DNA of 64,000 bases from assembly GCF_001417965.1 (NCBI RefSeq), contig NW_018384864.1, forward strand, positions 176,218 through 240,217, read 5' to 3'. The translations under genes were made by a program, and so were the position numbers. Numbering within the stretch: position 1 is the stretch's first letter; each line of letters starts with the position of its first letter. This DNA is from Exaiptasia diaphana (Eukaryota > Cnidaria > Anthozoa > Actiniaria > Aiptasiidae). Positions 44,079 through 55,422 of this stretch are shown one piece after another. The notes below the pieces were generated by a model that saw only the letters and a program-made list of their open reading frames with translations, had not been told where the DNA came from and did no database searches.

Positions 44079-47000
44079 AACCCACTTTACTGCAGAGCTA
44101 GTGTTATAAATATTACCATGAATATAATAGTATTAATATTTAGTATTATTAGGTAATTAATATTATCAATCCGATTCAAAATGTTGGACTTGATGGTGGA
44201 CTTGAATGATGGATGTGATAAGGAGTATGTCGTCATTAACTTCTCTTGTTCATTCAAACAAAATGGCGGCTACAGCTTTGTCTTGTATTTCTCAGGGAAT
44301 TCCTCGTCATGTGGCTGCTACATATAGGAGCTGATCATTGACAGGTGGTGGGATGATTTGGTCTGTGCAAGTATTTTTTTTATTTGACAAAATTACAAAG
44401 TTTCTAGTGAAGAGTTTGACTTGCAGGAAATTTTGCGTGCCACCAATTTCTTTTCAAAATCACCCACCTCCTCCCTCAAAAGTCTAATGTTCAGCCCCTA
44501 AGTCATGCAGTCTCAAATGACTAATGCTACCAATAAAAGCGATAGATAGATATAGATATTTCTCATTGATAGCATTGAATTACTGCCAACAATCTTACGA
44601 GTTGTTTTTCCTCTTCTTTTGTGGTCCATGAAAAAATTTCCACATGAAAGAATTCTGAAATGAAAATTCAACCTCGTCCCCAGTCCCTAATCCCTTCGTT
44701 TTCGACAAGGCGGGATACCAAACGAAGCAATATAAAATTGCGAAACGACTTATGGAAAATAAGACTTGATGAGTTAGTGAAGTGATAGTCTTCTTTGCAA
44801 ACGTTCTTGGTATCGGCCATGCGTTTAAGCATGCAGTTTTTTGTCAAACAAAGGAAATGGAATGAATCGCTCCATTGAGCAGACGGTAGTGGAGAGGGAA
44901 CGTGACCGATACTTCCCATCATCATCATCGTCGTTCGGCTGCTGCGCAGGCGACCACGAACTTTCTCCATTGTCAGATACAACTAACGTCTGCAAAGGAG
45001 GCTAGTGAAGTGAAGCTTTTATAGTAGATTTTATTTTTAAGCCCAGAAATATTATAGTTGACTTTTTTTTTATAAATTCAAAGGAATTGAGCCAGCATTT
45101 TAATCGCTGCCCATGTGGCAAATAGCTTAAGTGGTTTTTCGGTCTTTATGTAGTCTACAATTGTAGGTTCGAGTTCACGCTTTAAGTGCTATAGTTTATG
45201 GCATCGGTTATTTTATTCAGTTATCAGACACGAACACGCAAAATCATTCCGTGAAGAAAAGAAAGAAAAGTGCGCGTCTTTTTTGTCCCTGTTTATTGAA
45301 TGCCTTAGATGCTTAGTAGGTAGACACTAGTTCTCCACGGTCCTTGTTCTTTGTGTGCAAGCCAACAATGTGTCATTGCCGCATGCTGACATCTCATAAT
45401 ATACACATTTGTTAGACATAAAGCGTGATGGCACGGCATCCAGTAACCAACGCACGATTCTTTGTTCGCGTGCGTATTTCACTTTTCGTGGACGTCTAAA
45501 CAGCTAATGAAAAGATCCAGTCTGAATCCAGCAATTTTGAACGACCAATCTATCTATACATGTTGGTTGTTAGGGTTGCTCACTCATGGCGTTGATGAAG
45601 GTAAGAACTAAAAGTGATCACGTGCTTAACCCAGGTAATTTGTAAGCATCCCAATTGCCTGTTATTGAAGGCATTCGTACAAAGGTCATATCCACATTAT
45701 TCGGTACTTATTCAAAAAGAATGAAATAAAGATAAGAGATTTTGAATAGATATGAAAAACGAGATCGCCTGTTTTTGTTTCAACGATTACAGTGTAATAT
45801 TTTTTTATAATCCATTAAAATTCACCTGTGTAGTTTTCAATGTAATGACACAGGGAATAAAACTAAAGTTCAACTACAAAGACCGTTTCAAAGTTCGTAG
45901 ATCACACGTGCCTATTAGATCTATGTAAATCAATATCATGGTCTTTTGTCTCTTCATTATCATCTCATCATTGCACTGAATTTGGCACACGTGAGTTGGC
46001 GTAAAAAAAAAATGCCTTTAATCAAATAAAAAATCATCAGTTTGACCCAAACTAGCAACTTTCCCACGGATTATTATTGCAACCGAGTCACGCGCCGCGT
46101 TCCAGGTTCTCTTATATAATACTAGAAACACGTGACTCAGTGTATTTTTTATACAATGTCCTATAGAGCTTATTCATTATAACTGTGAAACGGTTGCAGG
46201 CTGAATTAGTCAAATTATTACAAAAGCTTTGGTCTTTAATTATTAGTGCATTTTTTTTGCAATTTCTTACAAAGCGTTTCATCGATTATAATGGATACAC
46301 TCTTTAGTTTTGGTCGAAACCTTATTTTTGTAAGTATGATTTTAATTATAAGTTAACCTTTATTGTTTAATGTAATTTTTTTTTAATTTCTAATTGTTAA
46401 TAATGGTTTTCCGCCATAGCATTGGTAATTCTAGCGTAATGCATTGTTTATTCTACTCGGTTTAATTCTTCTTTCAAATGACTTTTTGCTACGTTTAGTG
46501 CCAAATATAATCATGCAATGCATTTTATAGATGTTTTACCACGAACGCTTTCTTTCGCCTGAATAAAAAAGTCCGTGATATCTGGGAGCAGGATAGCCAG
46601 GGATCGGGGATTCCGGACTTAGTAATATAAAAACAGAATAAAAACTGAGAATATCGGGGTCATGCGGGATCGTGAGGGATCTGCTAAAGCTACTAAGCTG
46701 TTGCTAATACTGCTGCTACTACCGGCAATACTTTAGTTTCTGAGAGGTGTGTGCAAGGGTTTTACAATAGGAGGTTCCAGCTCTGTTTTCCGGGTTTTAG
46801 ACGGTGAAGAAGGCGATTGATTTCAAAATCGCGCAAGTATTCTTTTGGATTCACACTGAACAAGCTGTTGGACTTTGCGAAAAAGTGGCTATTTATAGGC
46901 TATTTATTTGCAATAAAGTCTTATATTTCACCAAGCTGGAAGGCGGGGTTCCGGATCCCCGGGAACCACCCCCTGCACACACCCCTGACACTGGGTACAT

Positions 47001-49775
47001 GAATTCTGATGGCCTCCTCTGAGATAATGTCGATAACCTTCATGTACACAGAAAGTATGATTAAAATTTCCGAATACCCAAAGTCCCCTTCGATCGTAGG
47101 CTTGATGTCACCTTTTTAAACTTGAAACGTTTTTGTTTTCAATTAGGAGTTGAATAGATGGATAATATCGAGAAACTATCATTGATATCTTTAAACTGAA
47201 TTAACCATTGGTGATCAGGATAGTAAAGTATTATTACAATTGCTAAATCAATTTTACGAATTTGATGCCGTTTCTATATTAATAGCGACATCATTGCCTT
47301 GAGGCACCAAAAAGCACTGCGGAAACTAAGCCATTTTGCGCAGGGCCATAGGATAGTCTCACTTTCAATTTGTTTGCGATGACTCACCTTATAATAAATT
47401 CGAGCTTGATGATTGCTTACATAGAGCAACAGATGCCAAATTAAAAAAGCCGTAGTTCTCCTTGATTTAAATGGGCGTATCAATCAAACTATCATCTTTC
47501 TTCAAAGGTGAAATACAGTTTTCAGATTTCCTCGCTCAAAATGTAAAATATCAGTGAAAAATCGTAAGTTATTTGCAAAGAGATGACGAAATAGACAAAT
47601 GCCGTCAATCTGACTGAGAAAGAATTAGAAATGACCTTACTAATTGTCCTGTTTATAGTCCTGAAACATCGAAGTGCATGAAACAATCACAAGCAATAAC
47701 ATGTTTCTTTCGTTTGTTGTGTGCATTTGAGTGTAATTCAAGACTGCATTCAGTTTTCGTTAAGTTCTCCAAACAAACAAAACAAAACAAGCAGACAAGC
47801 CGATAAAATACAACAATAAACAAAATCAAACGAGAATGATGATTTCATTAAGAGTGCTATATACTGTATATAGTATTAGATATTTCGCAAATTTTGTAAT
47901 GCGCTCCTCACGTATTCAAAATTGAGCTGACAATGAAAATACCCCTTTCATGAAAAAAAGACAGATGATCAAGTTTTAAAGTCATTAAGAATTTCAATTT
48001 GCACTCTATTTTCACAGCAGTACATAATGGAGACTTCCAAAAACATCTATTACTAATCGACAGAAATACATTTAATAGTTAGTTACCGTCATTATTAGAG
48101 TTCATGACGATTGAACCATCAACTCCAGCTTCTACGCAAAATGACACTGCGAGGCGATTCCGGATTAATCTTGAGATTGAAAGTATATTACAATTTTATT
48201 TATGAAATTCTGTATAGTGCGAATTAATGACTTCGATATGTGAAAGTCCTAACTTAACAAGTAGCTTACGGCCAGCATTGCCAAGTTCACTGAATTTCAT
48301 TTCAAAATATAACATATATTACAATGTTGTTATGCCTCGGGTTTCCTATCAAGCTCTATAATCATATAAAGTATAACTATTAAATATGCTATAACTGATC
48401 ATATACAACTGTACAGCACACTTTTTACACTGTAAAGTTTTAGTTCAAGTGCGTTTTTAAACTGGCTTGAGAAAGGGATAGCACTCGACTAACAGAGTTA
48501 TGCTCGTGTTAAAAAAACAAAGGAGTTTCTAAGGACACCCTCTTCGTTTTCGTTGTAATTTTTAGATTTGTTTACATACTTGCTTTATATGCGAGCTATG
48601 GACTGATCAGTTTTATATGTAGTACGAAGACTTTTTCATCCTAGTTTCTGAGGTTTCATATGTTTTAGTCATCATTGCGATATGTAGAACGAGTGGAAAT
48701 TTGCAATATTTCTTATATTAACTAGCTTTTGCATCAGTTTGAAAAGTGTTTATTCAACCATCGCGGCGGTTCTTCCGAGCTTTTGTGTTTGAAAAGCAAT
48801 CATGAAAGCCAAGCTGGGAGCGGGGTTCATTCTCTTCAAGTATAATCTCGTAACACCAAAGTACATAATAGAACGATAAGTCGAGAATAAGATTTTTTTT
48901 TGTCTTTCGTACATTTATTACTGTCATTAAAAGTAATTCAAATCGTTGTACTTAGTCCCTTTTTATTAGTGTTCGTTTTCATTTCGGCATTTTAGTAAAC
49001 TCAGACGCGGTCTTTTTTAACCCCTACCTTTCTCCGTCAAGTCAAAGATCAGATTTCCAACGAGAAACAACCAGAAACAGTAATTAGTCATTTAAGGAAA
49101 TTATTTCGCCCTCGTCATAGTTAGTCGAGGGGAACTTGATGCTAAGTGTCTCGTAATGTAATGTGGAGAAGTGAGATGCGGTTACAGTAAATCGTATTTA
49201 TCGATAAAACTGCTCTCACGAATTGCCGCCGAAACCTATGATTCTCTGACATCTCTGGGAATTTTTCTTCAATGAGCAGATGCCAATTCTTGAAAAATGC
49301 TTAAAAGTTGTACATAACTTCACAAACTGTACTTGAAGCACTAGCTTCCATAGTACAACACAAACCAAAGCAATAGCTTGGGAAAAACTTGTTCAAGGAG
49401 TGTTATACGCGCCCTTGTTATCTTATAGAACCCCAATAATAGGACAAGGAACATTGGGGTATAAGGCAAGGCTCAAATACTTCATAAACTCTAAAAAGGA
49501 AACATGACTGACAAAACGGTGTGTACTGATAGAAATTATTCTTGTTGCTCGAGGCATTTTTGAAAAGAACTCGGTTAACACTGCCTTTCAACTAAGCACT
49601 TTTGCTCTTGACGAATCATGTCTTTTTTTCATAATACATTTTCATGCATTTTAGTAATAGAAAGCCTTGTTACTAACAACTTCTTTTAATGTAATTTCAA
49701 TGATCGGAAGTGCTTTTAGCCAACATTTATCGCTTTTTAACCAAATCGATGTTTATGTTTATAAAGTAAACTAAA
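44079..49775. other. Interval without a firm gene
   Basis: 5.7 kb of AT-rich DNA. It contains a second copy of the dispersed repeat near 44430-44500, a weak A-box/B-box pair near 45124-45176, scattered CACGTG motifs between 45600 and 46140, and the MITE at 46742-46986. No exon was supportable. Confidence 0.4.
46742..46986. mobile_element. CAGGGGTG-ended MITE, copy 2
   Basis: Right end CACACACCCCTG; left end GAGAGGTGTGTGCA is its degraded partner. The interior aligns with 33332-33573 (AAGGCGAT, TTTTGGATTCACACTGAACAA, ATAAAGTCTTATATTTC). Non-coding. Confidence 0.6.
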
Positions 49776-52181
49776 ATGCCGATCGATTGTTCTTTTGAGG
49801 GAGTAAGTTTTGCCAACCTACAATTGTAGCTTCTTGATGATTTTGACATGAAAAAGGTGGCGCAAATGATAATCAACAAGAAGTCATGTTTTGTTATTGA
49901 TGAATTTTGTTATTGTTTTCACTTTTAGCGTGGAAAATTCATTTGCTATTTGGTTGTAATCATGCTCGTGGGGTCGACTATGGCTGGTGTACCGGACACG
50001 TTAAAGTGGTTCAAATCTGATAGCGGACGTTGGTTTCTTAATAAAAAGGTGACCAAACCTTATTTCGTTTTATAAAGAGTTTCATGACGAGTTCCCTATG
50101 AAAAACTAAGAAACCAAAACCAAAATGTGCAAAAAAGTTAGCTGCGTTGATAGCCTTTTTTGAAACGCGCGGGAAATAACCATTAACAAAAAACACATGT
50201 TTTTAGCCCAACAATAAACATTGTCACAAAAAAGGAAAAAAATGTGTCCAAAGAGCTAAAAAACATCGCACACCAAACAAAAGGAACAGCTTGAGTAGAA
50301 AGATTCAATTCAACATTGACTGCTCATTCCACCTAACATCAAGCAACACGTATATGAAAGAATGTACGAATCTTGTTATTTGACTAACATTTTTGGCGAC
50401 TATTTTGATTGTAGACTACCACAACAGTTCACAGCTTCTGGTTGAGAGTTAAAGAAGGGAACTCCATCGTCGACGAAAACATCAAAATCGACACGCAAAA
50501 AGAAACAGAAATATTCCATGTCTATCCTTACGACACGGTGGACGAAGCCATCTTTTTATCCGACTTTAAAAAGGTTCAAATGACTTGATTTCTTCTTAGA
50601 ACAGTCGAATTAGATATGTGCTATACTAATGATATTATTTTATGTACTTAGAACCTAACACTTATTAAGCTACCGAAGAAAAATCAATGTTTACTGCAAA
50701 ATCTGAATCCCATTACACCTCCTCCAAGACAACTTATAGATAATATAAAGAAGGTATTAAGTCATTCTTCTCTATCCGACATTATGTCATATTAATCTTA
50801 TTATCATATAACAAATGCAATTTAGTTATGCATAGAAAAGATGTTTTACGAGATCAATTCATGTTTCAGGCTATTGCACTAAATGGCACTAACAAGACCA
50901 TCGATATCAGCATCAAAGAAAAATCGTCTTGGAAGATTAAGAATACTGTCCTTGACCGATCTCAACTCAGCCAAGATATGAAACAACTTTGTCTGACATC
51001 CCCCATTTACAAGATATGGAGGACTGCTGGTCAAGTCTACGTCAAAGGACTAAAAAGACAAGGTATTTTACTTATCAGTGCCCGTTGAGCTGGGTATTAC
51101 GCAGGCGCGTAGCCTCCTTTACGTCCTTTACACTAGTGGCAAGGAAATATTAAAACTTTCGCTATTTTTTTATATAATTGTCTTTGCTTGCTTTCTCGCA
51201 CCAAGGCTTCGTTATGAAAAAGAACCTTAGCTTCACATTTAAATAAAACGATCCAAACAACATTGTGTCTGCATATGCAGACGTACAGGGACAGCAAAAT
51301 TTATCAAAAAATCACATAAATTTGATGCCTTTTATATGCTCCCGATGTCCCTCAAAACGCTGGAAATCAAAATCCCCTAATACTCCCCAATCCAAAATAT
51401 TTGTCGGGGGCACTAAAATGGGCGTACCAGGGCGAAGGGACTCCCTCCTACGTACGTACTAGCCAAAACGTCCACGCTACGCGCCTGTTATGTGTTCACG
51501 AGTAAGAAGCAGTTGATGTGTGCTCGAGGACGACTAATTTAGTATACGAATATATGCTTCTATATTTTCCTCTATTATAACTATTTGAAAATTCAATTAC
51601 ACTATATACACCCTAGTTTACATTTCCGTTCATTACCATATCATTAGCATAATTATATGCTTTAAACTAACTATCAGTAAATCAGCACTGAATATTGAAA
51701 CAATATGGCACAATAAGCTTTCCACGCAATTTTGAGCTTCCCATGAGAAATACTTTTTGCGTCAAACGGTTTTAAAAACTCCAATTTTTAGAGAGATTAC
51801 GAGTTAGTGCTTTTGCCACTCAGCACCTAATATCTCATAAACTATTTGTCAGTATGTAAAGACCTCAAACTTTCGTAGTTTATAGTTCTTAATAAGCCGT
51901 TTTACGTTATGAACTTATTTTATTTTATTTTTTAATTTAAACTTTATGCTAATTACCAAAATTTTGTAAACAAAGATATTACTATTCAATATAACAACGA
52001 ATATCGTAAACAAGATATTTTGCTTTGTTTCTTGTCAGGACGAAGTCCCGTACGTCAACGGTCTGCCTGTGGTAGTTTGGTGTGTCATCATTATTATAAA
52101 TGGTATTGTACAGGAATTGTTAACGGCAAATGTGTTTGGGTTAAACTTAAAGTGTATGATTGCCAAAAGGTTGTTTGTTGA
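49776..52181 (+). CDS. Secreted BRICHOS-domain precursor with 6-Cys C-terminal tail
   Basis: Six exons, 49776-49802, 49929-50048, 50415-50573, 50652-50753, 50870-51062 and 52039-52181, join in frame to about 247 residues. Exons 2-6 are secure (GT-AG, phases agree). The first exon is uncertain: ATG at 49776 with a GTAAGT donor is preferred; ATG at 49848 (MKK|) with a weak GTGGCG donor would give a more classical signal peptide. The hydrophobic segment FICYLVVIMLVGSTMA is a signal sequence. The BRICHOS region shows YPYDTVDEAIFLSDFKKNLT, NQCLLQNLNPITPPP (conserved Cys, about 115) and MKQLCLTSPIYKIW (second conserved Cys, about 177). Basic sites follow (GLKRQGRS, PVRQR), then a 39-residue cationic tail with C-x4-C-x7-C-x7-C-x9-C-x4-C ending in Cys. 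In this family BRICHOS chaperones a beta-prone segment that proteolysis releases; here the tail is the likely mature peptide. Chondromodulin/tenomodulin also have Cys-rich tails and are an alternative parallel. Confidence 0.85.
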
Positions 52182-53242
52182 TGATGTGACGTGGAAATTA
52201 ACTTTGGGTAAAGGAGTATTTCACTTGCAGACTAAGTATAGCTTATAAAAACATGATTTTATCTTTTAAAAGGTGCGGCATACACGTGGTGCTCGAATTG
52301 TTTTCTATGATTTTGTATAAGCTATATGGAATAACAACGAAGTCTCTATATAAATTATATAATAATCAATGCATATATTAAGTAGCTTGGGCTATATGCA
52401 AGCAAGTATATCCAACCCTAACTGGTATGTAAGTGCAAAACTATATTAACATAAATTGACTTGCTGCAGCCGGGTGCGATTCAGTCTATTTTGGGAAACA
52501 AAACAATATATTGTACAATGCATAATGATGTAATGATATACATTTTATTCAAAAGATTTAATGATATTTACACCTACTTACAAAAACATTTCAAAGTAGA
52601 AAACAGACATAGATCAAAATGAAAAGTGTTGAATCTCAGTGAACGTCTTTTGTCATCTATTGACTGAAATGTCAAAGTTCTGTTTACATTAAATACTATT
52701 TCCCTATGACAATGTTTTTGCAATTTAGGTGTAAATACCAGCACATAAAATAGAAAAATAATCTAATAATCTTAAAGTGAAACAAAATGTATGCATTATC
52801 CAATATATGCAGACATAATTCAACATAACTGTCATGTAAGTCACATACAAAGTCAAAAGCTAATAATATTAAGAATGAATCAATGAGATAATAACAAGAA
52901 TGAATTGTCCTTTGACTAATGAATTTTAATTTTAATTTACATAAGACAAGACAACTAGCATGTCAGACAGTATGATAAACTGAGTCTGTGTTTCTAATGA
53001 ACCATTTGCAATAAAGTAATAAACATTATAGAATAAAAGGATTGAAACATCAAATAAATGTCTGTATATGTCAGTAACTTGTTTATAATCCTTTTATGAT
53101 GTTATCTATCTGTTTATTGCATTTTGTGCAAAATAATTTTCTGCACAATTTAAGCATAAGAGAGGAAAAATGGGGAGAACTAACAATAAATCTCCCCATA
53201 AATCATGATATTATAAATTAATATATAAGCAATATAAAAAAC
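52182..53242. other. Spacer BRICHOS / EFCAB10, tail to tail
   Basis: AT-rich with no supported exon. It must hold the 3' UTRs of both convergent genes. Confidence 0.4.
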
Positions 53243-55333
53243 TTACTGGTCTGCATATACAACACTCCTTTTCCTAAAGATGGTTATAGAATAAGATATT
53301 TATACAATACTGTATATTACATGAAGAGTCCATGTATATAAATAACATGTTCAATAAAACAGGCATTGACGATTTTTTGTTGTCCAATTTTTTGATTTTT
53401 GTTTGCTGATGTTGCAAAATATTTTAGAAAAATAGGCTCAACCGAGACAATCGTTGCAGTCAGCGGTATTCACATTCAGAATGGGGGGTTTCAATCTCAT
53501 ACCAAGAGCCAGCGAGAGACTCTGGGGTAATGTGTTATCTCTCGATTCGTGATTGGTTGAAAATGATGCAAGCATGCATTGTTTTCAAGTCTGTCTTACA
53601 AGTTGCCAGTGCGTGCTCGCCTTGTTAGTCAAGAAATATTTTTTATCCCATAAACACACTCATGTTTTCACACATTTTTGTATGTAAATACTGTTCCTAA
53701 ACAAAGTTGTGTACTAAACATTCTTTTTTATCATTTTAATGCTCTAAAAGCAGAACAAAATTGACCTCGTTTGCATAATTTGCGATGGAAAAGAGTTGCA
53801 AATCGAAATCTAGTCGATTCCTCCCCTAGAGCCTTTCAATTGTCAGCATACCAACAAGAGAATTACCAAGTGTTTATTTGTCTTGTACTACGATATTTTT
53901 AATTTCTAAATTCATATATACACACTGATATTTACAAATAGAAATGTTTAGAAGCTAAGAAGAAAATGTTGCCGATGATTGTAATAGGCCTTGTCTCCTG
54001 AAAATCAATAGCATATGAAAATGGATGTAATTCAACCCAGCATTAATCTAAATTGAAGAATATTTCTGTGTGTATAAGTAAAAACAATGCTATCCTCAGG
54101 GTAGCACACCAGTTCTTAATTGAAGAGAAATATGTTAAACTACTTACGCCTCCTTAAGGAAAGTCTCTCCACTAATCTTGTCAATGTCAGCACCTGATGG
54201 ATTTTTATCAAAGCGCTCAACACCAAGAGTGTCCAGGCCTAGCATAAAAGAAAAAAAGGATTATTTTGACAAACAAACAAACATTGCTTTGATAAAAGAT
54301 TTACACAAAGAGAGAAAAAGCGAAAAAGACTCTGCAGCAAAGTATGACTGACAGAAGTGAAGTGTGGCCATTTGTCAGGTGAGCAAAGAAATCTAACCTT
54401 CTTTATATTGTTCAAAAGTGATGAACCCATTTCCTGTGACATCCAGCATTCCAAATAATGATCTAATATTAGTGTCATCAAACAGGCATGGGTATCCTCT
54501 TTGAACAGTACGACCAGTTTTGAGTTTTTCCAGGTAATTACACATGTATTCCTTTGGATTTCCTAAAATAAAAAAATCTATGATTATCTAGTTATTCTGA
54601 ATAAAAAAATTCACAAACAGGTAACACAAAGTTATTTTTATAAAAAGTTAAATGGATCCAAATTCAGTTTCTAAGACCACGGCCTGTTCCCTTCTTTTAG
54701 GGAAGATGTTGAGCAAGTATACTTCCCTTACACTTTCCAGGCATGGAAACAAAGGAGTAAATGACATAAAAAGACGTTATTGCAGCTAATAATTCCAAGA
54801 ATAATCCCTTCGGTCTAGTTGTATAGAGATAAGAAAGATTGCTGACAATAGCTTACAAAAGTAATGAATGCATTGGGCCTCTTTTCCACTATTCTCGAAG
54901 CTGTTGTGCCAGCCAGAGACCGACCAGGCCCAGTTGTTCAATATGAATTTTTGATCGAAATGGATTATATGGGTATTTATAAAGAATCGGTCATCGTAAA
55001 AAGATATCAACTTATACTTTATCATGTAGCAAGTTAATTTGCGTATTTCTGATTGAATAAACCTTGTAAACTTTACGAGTAAAGCTATATTAAGATTGAA
55101 CTTAAGGAACCAGATTAAGTAATAGGATAGTAACCGACAAAATGGAAAAACGACAAAATCCCAAATCTGTTTCACCCATCAAAACATTTAATTCCCCGAA
55201 AAATCCCATTCCGAAAATGCCTTGAGATCTAACCTGGTCTTTCGTATATCAATTGGGCTGTCAAGTTATCCAAAAGCTCCATAATTTTGTGTCTTTTGAG
55301 GTACTGTTTTGCAAGCTCTTCTTTGCCCGCCAT
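53243..55333 (-). CDS. EFCAB10: EF-hand calcium-binding domain protein 10
   Basis: Four coding exons on the reverse strand: 55333-55234, 54562-54398, 54238-54148 and 53273-53243, all GT-AG with agreeing phases, give 128 residues, near the vertebrate length. The N-terminus AKQYLKRHKIMELLDNLTAQ followed by YERPGNPKEYMCNYLEKL is an RIIa/Dpy-30-type dimerisation helix pair. One EF-hand follows (DVTGNGFITFEQ, with Gln instead of Glu at position 12, so calcium affinity may be low). The final exon encodes only about ten residues. Vertebrate EFCAB10 is thought to be linked to cilia; that role is inference here. The gene diverges from the SET-domain gene over 89 bp between start codons. Confidence 0.92.
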
Positions 55334-55422
55334 TGTCGACGTTATTGATTACCGTTGTCATGACAGCACTTTTGATCAGCGGTCTGTCATTAACACAGGA
55401 ATCCCAACAATTCTTTATTATT
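55334..55422. promoter_or_regulatory. Compact divergent promoter, EFCAB10 / SET gene
   Basis: Only 89 bp separate the EFCAB10 ATG (55333) from the likely SET-gene ATG (55423). It contains GTTGTCATGACAGC (55354-55367), which matches the RFX X-box consensus at 11 of 14 positions and sits about 20 bp upstream of EFCAB10. An in-frame ATG at 55360 could be an alternative SET start. Confidence 0.4.

Noticed and set aside
44668-44970. About 100-residue reverse-strand open frame starting MEKVRGRLRSSRTTMMMM
   Set aside because: Simple-sequence start (ATG repeats), no recognisable domain, no supported neighbour exon.
45124-45176. A-box-like TAGCTTAAGTGG and B-box-like GGTTCGAGTTC, suggesting a tRNA gene or SINE
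   Set aside because: The D and T stems do not pair (three mismatches in the T stem) and no acceptor stem or tail was found. At most a degraded tRNA-derived SINE head.
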